Assembly (NCBI GenBank): GCA_022750355.1
Contig: JAKIVW010000114.1
Span: forward strand, 1-6,355
Reading direction: 5' to 3'
Origin: Thermoplasmata archaeon
GTDB taxonomy: Archaea > Thermoplasmatota > Thermoplasmata > Lutacidiplasmatales > UBA184
Length of the DNA stretch: 6,355 nt
Below, piece by piece: positions 1 through 5,860 of the stretch. The notes beneath the pieces are model-generated. The model was not told the DNA's origin, ran no database searches, and worked only from the letters and a program-made list of their open reading frames with translations. Every line of letters begins with the position of its first letter. The stretch's first letter is position 1. The translations under genes were made by a program, and so were the position numbers.

Positions 1-1842
1 GACGCCGTGAACGGGGAGGTCTACGTAGCCAACTACGACTCGAATACGGTCTCCGTAGTCTCCAGTTCCACCGACCAGATCCTGCACACGGTCACCGTGG
101 GGATGAATCCCGTCGCGGTCGTCTATGACTCGGGACTCGACCGTGTGTTCGTCGCCAATTATGGGTCGAGCGATGTCACGGTGATCGCCGGCGGGAACGC
201 CACCGTCGTGGGGACGACTGCCGTTGCGACCACTCCCGTGGCCGAGGCGTTCGATTTCACGAGGGGGGAGCTGTTCGTGGTGAGCTATTTCCCCGACAGC
301 GTGACCGTGGTCTCCGACGGAGACGACGCCGCAATTGCCACGGTCCAGGTCGGGGCTTTTCCCGATGGGGTCGTCTACGACACTCTGCGCGGGGAGTTAT
401 TCATCACCGACCCCCGAGCCGACCGGGTCCTGGTGGTCGCCGATTCGACCCGAACCGTGGTGGCGAGCATCCCCGTCGGTCTCGACCCCACCGCGCTCGC
501 CTACGACCCGCCGGCGAATGCCGTATTCGTTGCCAACACGGGCTCGGACACGATCAGCGTCCTCTCGGATATGACCGATACCGTGGTCGCCAGCGTTCCT
601 TCCCCGGGAAGCCCGGTGGGTTTGGCGTTCGATGGCGAGTACCGGGAAATATTCGTGGCCGACGAGGTCGCCAACATCGTCGATGTGATCTCGGATTCGA
701 GTTACACGGTGGTCGCTTCGATCCCGGTCGGCGGCGACCCGGACGCGGTGGCGTTTGACAGTGGTTTGGGAGAGGTGTTCGTCACCCAGCCCGGAGTGGG
801 TTGGGACAACGTAAGTGTGATCTCGGACAGCCAAAACCGGGTCGTCGCGAGCATCCCGGTAGGGACCTTCCCCGACGGGATCGCCTACGACCGGGTCGAG
901 GGAAAGGTCTTCGTCGCGAACCAAGATTCGAACTCGGTGAGCATCCTCTCCGACCGTTCGAACACCGTCCTCGCCACCGTGCCGGTGGGCGCCTCTCCCG
1001 AGGGGGTCGGCTACGACCCGGGACTCGGCGAAGTCGCCGTGGCCAACGACGGATCCGGAAATGCGAGCGTCCTCTCCGATACCTCAAACTCGGTGATCGC
1101 CACCGTTCCCCTCGCCGGGAGCCCCCGAGACTTGGACTGGGATCCCGCCCTGGAGCAATTTGTCATCAGCGACTTTGCCCAGGGTTCCCTGTCGCTCCTA
1201 ACTCCCGGCCCAACGACCTACCTGCTGACCGTCCGAGAGAGCGGACTTCCTCCCAGTCAGGTTTGGCAGCTCAACGTCCCCGGGGCACTCCCGGTGAACA
1301 GCTCCACGACGGAGGCATTGCTCAATCTCACCAACGGAACGTACGCCTATTCGATCCTGACCCCCAACACCGTCTTCCACCCGACCCTCGCCGGAGGGAC
1401 CGTGGTCGTCGGGGGGAGCGACATATTCCAAGCGGTGACCTTCGTGCCGACGACCTACGCCCTCGGATTCATCGAGAGTGGTCTACCCACCGGGACGGCC
1501 TGGTCGGTGATCCTGGACGGGACCTACACCGCGAGCTCCACCACTTCCCTGACCTTCTCTAGCGTGAGCAATGGCTCGCACACGTTCGAAGTGGACCCCC
1601 TCCGGGGCTACGAATCGTCGCCTTCGGCCGGAGTGGTCCAGGTGAACGGTACGCCCTCGGGGATCATTTCGGTGGTCTTCCAGGTACACGTGACGCCCGT
1701 GACTCTGCCCACCGAGGCCCAGCCAGCGGTGATCCTTACCGAGTTGATCGGGGGGGTCATTGTGGCGGGGATCCTCATCGGATTCGTGGTCTGGCGCCGG
1801 ATGCGTCGCAAGCCCGAGGACGACTGGTTCGCGGCCCCTTGA
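1..1842 (+). CDS. YVTN beta-propeller surface protein, 5' truncated by window edge
   Basis: The reading frame is open to base 1, so the true start is upstream; the GTG at 7 lies inside a blade and is not a credible start. Counting from that GTG, residues 3-382 are nine consecutive propeller blades of 42 residues (the seventh has 44), each reading roughly 'GEVFVAN..SN.VSVISD..N.VVASIPVG..P.GVAYD'. Residues 383-400 are a half blade. Two related modules follow at about 402-482 and 483-560, opening with VRESGLPPSQVW and FIESGLPTGTAW. A hydrophobic helix at about 574-596 and the basic tail RRMRRKPEDDWFAAP end the protein. YVTN repeats form beta-propellers in archaeal surface-layer proteins. I infer a surface protein with an outside propeller, anchored by its C-terminus. 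About eight N-x-S/T sequons lie in the external part. Ligand and role are unknown. The next gene is a paralogue with the same order of parts. The product name is well supported, the function is not. Confidence 0.92.
   Translation, partial: DAVNGEVYVANYDSNTVSVVSSSTDQILHTVTVGMNPVAVVYDSGLDRVFVANYGSSDVTVIAGGNATVVGTTAVATTPVAEAFDFTRGELFVVSYFPDSVTVVSDGDDAAIATVQVGAFPDGVVYDTLRGELFITDPRADRVLVVADSTRTVVASIPVGLDPTALAYDPPANAVFVANTGSDTISVLSDMTDTVVASVPSPGSPVGLAFDGEYREIFVADEVANIVDVISDSSYTVVASIPVGGDPDAVAFDSGLGEVFVTQPGVGWDNVSVISDSQNRVVASIPVGTFPDGIAYDRVEGKVFVANQDSNSVSILSDRSNTVLATVPVGASPEGVGYDPGLGEVAVANDGSGNASVLSDTSNSVIATVPLAGSPRDLDWDPALEQFVISDFAQGSLSLLTPGPTTYLLTVRESGLPPSQVWQLNVPGALPVNSSTTEALLNLTNGTYAYSILTPNTVFHPTLAGGTVVVGGSDIFQAVTFVPTTYALGFIESGLPTGTAWSVILDGTYTASSTTSLTFSSVSNGSHTFEVDPLRGYESSPSAGVVQVNGTPSGIISVVFQVHVTPVTLPTEAQPAVILTELIGGVIVAGILIGFVVWRRMRRKPEDDWFAAP
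13..1203 (+). repeat. 126-bp in-frame tandem repeat array (nine propeller blades plus a half blade)
   Basis: Nine diverged coding repeats of 126 bp (132 bp for the seventh) run from 13 to 1152, followed by a half repeat to about 1203. The unit is conserved mainly at protein level, with shared short DNA words such as 'atctcgga' and 'gcctacga' recurring at the same phase. The array is cut by the left edge, so its full number is unknown. The seventh repeat carries two additional codons in the loop before the NVSVISD strand. Confidence 0.88.
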
Positions 1843-1984
1843 ACCTCCGGGGGGAAGGTGCCATCCCGCCGCCCCGGACGGGTCGGGAACCCTGCCGCCC
1901 TCTCGCCGGTGGGGCCGATGGGCTTCGAAGGTCAGATAACGTCCATGCCCCTTTGGTCCCCTGCGCCGCCCCGAGGCGCCCGAG
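1843..1984. other. Intergenic region between the two propeller genes
   Basis: These 142 bases separate two genes on the same strand. The sequence is GC-rich. I see no convincing archaeal TATA box, no Shine-Dalgarno site next to the ATG at 1985 and no oligo-T terminator. The only A/T-richer piece is 'agataac' at 1934-1940, 45 bases before the ATG, which could at best be a weak promoter element. A 5-bp inverted repeat (gcgcc 1963-1967, ggcgc 1975-1979) sits just before the start but is expected by chance at this base composition. Whether the downstream gene has its own promoter or is co-transcribed cannot be decided. Confidence 0.5.
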
Positions 1985-4750
1985 ATGACGAGGCCGGAAC
2001 GGAGGCCGGCACCGTGCGGGCTTTCCCGCGCCGCTCCGTGGGGGGCCGTTGGCCTCGTCCTTCTGAGCGGATTTATCTCGGTCGCTCTCTGGGTCGACCA
2101 TTCGAACCCCGTAAGCTCGACGAGCGAAGCCGGTCCGACCTCGGTAGTCGGGAAACCGACGCCGTCCTCGGGGGAGCCCGGCTCCGTGGGGGGGTCCGGT
2201 ACCGGCTCCGTCGGGAGCGGAATTTCATCCCCTGCCTCACATCCTTCCGTGAGCCCCCAACGGCCGTACGTCGCCAGTACGCTCGTGCTGTTCAACGACA
2301 CCCTGCTCCCCGGGGATTTCCTGGCTCAGAACGGGGCCTCCCCGGGGGGGGTCGTCTACGACCCCGGAACCGGTCAGGTCTTCGTCGCGAACTACTACTC
2401 GGCCAACGTCGCCGTCTTCTCCGCCGGGGACGCCCCAGTGGTCCGGACCGTCGCGGCGGGGCAGGATCCCACGGGGATCGTCTATGACAGCGCCCGTTCG
2501 GAAATCTTCGTTACGAACTCCGGATCCGGGAGCGTCACCGTGATCTCGGACGGCCCCGCTCTTACGGTCCAAACCATTCTGGTCGGAGGTGCGCCAGTTG
2601 CGGCGGCCGTGGACGGGTCGGCGGGAGCGGTTTTCGTCGTGAATGAGGCGACCAATAACGTCACCGAGCTATCGGATACGACCGACCAGGTCGTTCGGGA
2701 GATCCCGGTGGGTGGGGAACCGTCCGGGATCGCCTTCGATAGCGGTACGAACCAACTGTTCGTCACCAATTCCCAGTCGGCCACGGTGAGCGTGGTGTCC
2801 GTGGCCACCGACTCCATCATCGCGAACGTCTCGGTGGGGGTCGATCCCGTCGGGGTAGCGTACTACAACGGGACCGGTCGCGTCTTCGTCGCGAACTCCG
2901 GCTCGGGCAATGTCAGCGTGCTCTCCGACTCCTCCGATTCGGTCGTCGCCAACGTGAGGGTGGGCGGTCAGCCGGACAGCCTCGTGTACGACGGGGGGGC
3001 GCGAGAGGTGATGGTCGCCAACCGTGGAACCAACAATCTGACGGTCCTTTCCGGTGCGACGGGGGACGTGGTGGGGTCGATCCCGGTCGGCAACGGTCCC
3101 GACGGGGTGGGGTACGATGCCAGCGCCGGACAGGTCTTCGTGGCCAACTCCAATTCGAACAACGTCACCGTCGTCTCCGATGTTTCGAACACCGTGGTCG
3201 GGACGATACCCGTGGGGGCGGAGCCGGTCGCCGTGGCCTACGACACCCGCGCGGCTGAGGCCTTCGTCATCAGCGCTTTCTCGAACGTGGTGAGCATCGT
3301 GTCGGGAATCTCCCAGAAGGTCGTAGCGAGCGTTGCAGTCCCCAGCTTCCCGGATGCCATCGCGTACGACGGAGGTTCCCGGGAGGTGTTCGTCGGCTAT
3401 GCCGCGTCCAACATTGTGAGCGTGATCTCGGACACGACCGATGCCGTGGTCGCGACCATCTCGGTACGAGGGGGAGCGGACGGCCTCGCCTACGACCCCG
3501 GTCGCGGGGCGATGTTCGTCAGCGACGGGACGTCGAATCAAGTCAGTGTGATCTCGGACCTCACCAACACCGTGCTGGCCCGGTTCACGGTCGGGAGTCA
3601 CCCCGAGGGGATCGCCTACGACCCCGGCCGCCACGAAGTGTTCGTCGCGAACTACTTCTCGGGGAACGTCTCCGTCGTGTCGGACGCGACCAACCGAGTG
3701 GTCGGGAGCGTGTGGGTCGGTACCAATCCCGTCAGCCTGGCCTACGACTCGAGCCTTTCCGAGATCTACGTGGCCAATTACCTCGACGACAACGTCAGCG
3801 TCATCTCGGACCGGACGAACCAAATCGTCGCGAACATCCCCCTTCCGGGCCACCCGGCGAGCGCCGCCTACGACCCCGGCGCGGGGGAGGTGCTTGTCAC
3901 GAGTTCGCTCGTACGCGACGACGTCAGCGTCATCTCGGATTCCCTGGGAGCCGTGGTGGCGACGGTCCCCGTGGGCGCCGGCCCGGGGGACCTCGCCTTC
4001 GATTCGATCAGCGGTCAGGCGTACGTCACCAACTACCTCCAGGGGACCGTCTCGGTCCTTTTCATCGCCCACACCTATCTCGTCACGTTCCAAGAGGAGG
4101 GCCTTCCGGCGGGAGCACGGTGGTACCTCAACCTCAGTGCCAACGCCCCCGTGAACTCGACCGGAACGCTGGTCGAGCTGAACTTGACCAACGGGACCTA
4201 CCAGTACTACCTCGGCAGTGCGAACAAGACGTTCGAAGGGGCGGTGCAGGGAGTCATGTTCGTCGTGAACGGGGACGGTTCGGCCCTGGCGGCGACGTTC
4301 GTCAAATCGACGTTTCGGGTCACCCTGACCGAGTCCGGCCTCGCCAACGGGGCCCTCTGGTTCGCGACCGTGGACAGTGTCCAGCAGTACTCGACGACCC
4401 CGAGCATGGAGTTCCTCGAACCGAACGGGACGCACTACTTTCGGGTGACGAGCGTGTCCGGATACGCATCGGCGCGGGACCAGGGTTCGTTCGCCGTCTA
4501 CGGCGCTCCGGCCGTGGTGTTCCTCAGCTTCACTGCGATCTCCAACGTCCCCTCCCCCTTCGCGTTCGGGCCCATCGATTACGTACTGCTCGCGATGGAC
4601 GTCCTGGTCATCGTCGTGGGGACGTGGACGGTCGTCAACCTTCGTCGGCGGGCGCGGGAGCCACCCCCGACGGAGATCTACGACCAGAATCCGTTCCCAA
4701 CCGAGGCGGAAGGAGTGGACCCGGGACCGTTCGGGGAGCACCGCCCCTAG
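1985..4750 (+). CDS. YVTN beta-propeller surface protein, complete, 14 blade equivalents
   Basis: This 921-residue protein is probably displayed on the cell surface. ATG 1985 is the first start after an in-frame TAA at 1937. It is followed by a basic stretch (R3, R6, R7, R15) and a hydrophobic segment at 19-37, a signal peptide or uncleaved anchor with no clear cleavage site. Residues 40-93 are a Ser/Gly/Pro-rich stalk. Residues 97-129 are the second half of a blade, 130-676 are 13 full blades of 42 residues (the last 43), and 677-693 are the first half of a blade, so the array can close on itself. Two modules follow at about 696-776 (EEGLPAGARW) and 777-853 (TESGLANGALW). A membrane helix at 866-886 and a 35-residue tail starting RRRAREPP end the protein. 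There are about 15 N-x-S/T sequons. Domains and topology are well supported. The ligand is unknown; adhesion, scaffold or cell-wall roles are guesses. It is a paralogue of the gene upstream. Confidence 0.94.
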   Translation: MTRPERRPAPCGLSRAAPWGAVGLVLLSGFISVALWVDHSNPVSSTSEAGPTSVVGKPTPSSGEPGSVGGSGTGSVGSGISSPASHPSVSPQRPYVASTLVLFNDTLLPGDFLAQNGASPGGVVYDPGTGQVFVANYYSANVAVFSAGDAPVVRTVAAGQDPTGIVYDSARSEIFVTNSGSGSVTVISDGPALTVQTILVGGAPVAAAVDGSAGAVFVVNEATNNVTELSDTTDQVVREIPVGGEPSGIAFDSGTNQLFVTNSQSATVSVVSVATDSIIANVSVGVDPVGVAYYNGTGRVFVANSGSGNVSVLSDSSDSVVANVRVGGQPDSLVYDGGAREVMVANRGTNNLTVLSGATGDVVGSIPVGNGPDGVGYDASAGQVFVANSNSNNVTVVSDVSNTVVGTIPVGAEPVAVAYDTRAAEAFVISAFSNVVSIVSGISQKVVASVAVPSFPDAIAYDGGSREVFVGYAASNIVSVISDTTDAVVATISVRGGADGLAYDPGRGAMFVSDGTSNQVSVISDLTNTVLARFTVGSHPEGIAYDPGRHEVFVANYFSGNVSVVSDATNRVVGSVWVGTNPVSLAYDSSLSEIYVANYLDDNVSVISDRTNQIVANIPLPGHPASAAYDPGAGEVLVTSSLVRDDVSVISDSLGAVVATVPVGAGPGDLAFDSISGQAYVTNYLQGTVSVLFIAHTYLVTFQEEGLPAGARWYLNLSANAPVNSTGTLVELNLTNGTYQYYLGSANKTFEGAVQGVMFVVNGDGSALAATFVKSTFRVTLTESGLANGALWFATVDSVQQYSTTPSMEFLEPNGTHYFRVTSVSGYASARDQGSFAVYGAPAVVFLSFTAISNVPSPFAFGPIDYVLLAMDVLVIVVGTWTVVNLRRRAREPPPTEIYDQNPFPTEAEGVDPGPFGEHRP
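2372..4063 (+). repeat. 126-bp in-frame tandem repeat array (13 propeller blades plus a half blade)
   Basis: Thirteen coding repeats with a 126-bp period (129 bp for the thirteenth) run from 2372 to 4012, followed by a half repeat to about 4063. The complementary half repeat lies just before the array, at about 2273-2371. Neighbouring units share exact DNA words at the repeat distance: 'acgtcagcgtcatctcgga' at 3792 and 3921, 129 bp apart, and 'tcgcctacgaccccgg' at 3486 and 3612, 126 bp apart. The repeats are otherwise diverged, so this looks like an old protein-level array with local similarity, not a recent expansion. Confidence 0.9.
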
Positions 4751-4779
4751 CGGGGCCGGAAGTTTGCCTCGTGGGACCC

Positions 4780-5766
4780 TCAGGCCGCGGTCCTCGGTTC
4801 GGCCGTTCGCCAGCTCTCCAGGATGTCCCTGAGCGTGGTCTCGAACGGGATCTTGGGAGTCCAACCGAGCGCGCGCAACTTCGATACGTCCGCGAGGTGA
4901 ATGGGCTCGTCCACGAGGCGCATCCGGTCCGGGACACTTTCCACTCGGATCGGCGCCTTAGCGAAGGAGAGCAGGGTGTCGAGGTTCTTTCGAACGTTCC
5001 GAGGGACTCCGCTCGCGATGTTGTACGCCGACCCGGGTTCGCCCTTCTCGACGACCGTCACCATCGCACGGACGGCGTCCCGCACGTCCTGGATGTCCCG
5101 CTGCTTGTCTAGGTTCCCGACCCGCAGCACCCGCGGCTCCGGTTGGGTCTCCAGCTGGGCGATCTGGCTCGCAAAATCGTTGGTGGAGTCGCCCCGCTTG
5201 CCCGGTCCGGTCGTTCCGAAGATCCGGTAGCGGAAGACCGGTAGGCCGAAGCTCCGGAAGTACTGGTAGCAGAGCAGGTCGGCCCCGGCCTTACTGGACG
5301 CGTACGGGCTGGTCGGTCGGAGCGGAGAATCCTCGCCCGTGGGGATGTGCGGGGGGTCCCCGTATTCGGTGCCGCTCCCCGCAAATGCGAATCGGCTCTG
5401 GGGGAAGTGGTGTCGCAACTCCTCGAGCAGATGCAGTGTGCCCGTGAGGTTGGTGGCGAAGGTTCCGGCAGGGTCCTCCCAGGACGGGATGACGAACGCC
5501 TGCCCGGCGAAGTGGTAGATGACGTCCGGCCGGGTCTCGGCGACGAGACGCGTCACCTGCGCGCGATCCGTCACATCCAGAGGCCGGAGTTGAACACCTT
5601 TCGGGGTGAGGGTCGCGCTCGGAGTGAGCTTGGGCAGGTGGGTGGCCGTGACCTCGACCCCTTCCCCTGCCAGGTACGCCGACATGTACGTGCCCAGGAA
5701 CCCGGTTCCCCCCGTCACGAGTGCTCGCAATGCCCGCGCCCAGGGCTCGGAAGGGAGCGGGCTCAT
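4780..5766 (-). CDS. NAD(P)-dependent GDP-mannose 4,6-dehydratase / GDP-4-dehydro-6-deoxymannose reductase-like enzyme
   Basis: This extended short-chain dehydrogenase has 328 residues from the chosen start, normal for the family. It most likely acts in the cytoplasm on a GDP-linked hexose, making or reducing a 4-keto-6-deoxy sugar for glycan assembly. Visible motifs are the Rossmann loop GGTGFLG (19-25), an LDVTD segment (63-67), the catalytic Ser131 in GSGTEYG, and Tyr155-x3-Lys159 in YASSK. The segments RIFGTTGPGKRGDSTNDFA, VGNLDKQRDIQDVRDAV and the end DVSKLRALGWTPKIPFETTL (293-312) resemble GDP-mannose dehydratases and especially RMD-type reductases. The ATG at 5766 was chosen because translating farther upstream gives a Gly/Ser/Ala-rich stretch unlike the family that would overlap the divergent gene. 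A TTG at 5730, giving MRALVTGG, is a close alternative. It converges on the large propeller gene, 29 bases apart. The enzyme class is certain; the exact substrate is not, and another NDP-sugar epimerase or dehydratase is possible. Confidence 0.93.
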   Translation of the reverse strand: MSPLPSEPWARALRALVTGGTGFLGTYMSAYLAGEGVEVTATHLPKLTPSATLTPKGVQLRPLDVTDRAQVTRLVAETRPDVIYHFAGQAFVIPSWEDPAGTFATNLTGTLHLLEELRHHFPQSRFAFAGSGTEYGDPPHIPTGEDSPLRPTSPYASSKAGADLLCYQYFRSFGLPVFRYRIFGTTGPGKRGDSTNDFASQIAQLETQPEPRVLRVGNLDKQRDIQDVRDAVRAMVTVVEKGEPGSAYNIASGVPRNVRKNLDTLLSFAKAPIRVESVPDRMRLVDEPIHLADVSKLRALGWTPKIPFETTLRDILESWRTAEPRTAA

Positions 5767-5860
5767 TAGGCTGGTGGCGGTCGGGCTCACTGCGACCGCC
5801 GGAGCACTTCCTCCGAGACTTCCGCGCGTTGCACTACCCCCGATGCCGGCTCTACTTCCG
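5767..5860. promoter_or_regulatory. Divergent intergenic region, presumed to hold two promoters
   Basis: The dehydrogenase (start 5766, minus) and methyltransferase (start 5861 or 5843, plus) point away from each other, so the promoters of both should lie in or close to these bases. This is inferred from layout only. The region is GC-rich and I find no TATA-like box about 26 bases upstream of either start and no Shine-Dalgarno sequence, which would fit leaderless transcripts or wrongly placed starts. Confidence 0.3.

Noticed and set aside
1963..1979. Short inverted repeat before the second propeller gene, considered as a terminator or regulatory hairpin
   Set aside because: The stem is only 5 bp with a 7-base loop and no T-run, which is expected by chance at this GC content.
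1483..2301. Minus-strand open frame of about 270 codons spanning the gap between the two propeller genes
   Set aside because: It overlaps the 3' end of one plausible gene and the 5' end of another, is rich in Pro, Gly and Arg, and shows no recognisable motif. In GC-rich DNA such frames are common by chance.
13..4063. Regularly spaced repeats considered as a CRISPR array or other non-coding satellite
   Set aside because: The period is 126 bp, in frame, and conserved at protein level as propeller blades. There are no identical short repeats separated by unique spacers.
4751..4779. The 29-base gap between convergent genes considered as a bidirectional terminator
   Set aside because: There is no inverted repeat and no run of T on either strand; only 'gaagtttgcc' breaks the GC-rich sequence.
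2669..4864. Long open frame on the minus strand opposite the complete propeller gene, about 730 codons
   Set aside because: It mirrors the repeat array: its translation is an artificial Asp/His/Arg/Gly-rich periodic sequence produced by the codon bias and 126-bp period of the plus-strand gene, with no domain or membrane feature. It also runs past the end of the convergent gene.
3712..5112. Plus-strand open frame of about 466 codons crossing the end of the second propeller gene into the convergent gene
   Set aside because: Its translation is dominated by Arg, Gly and Pro and spans two real genes in other frames or strands, which is typical of a shadow frame.
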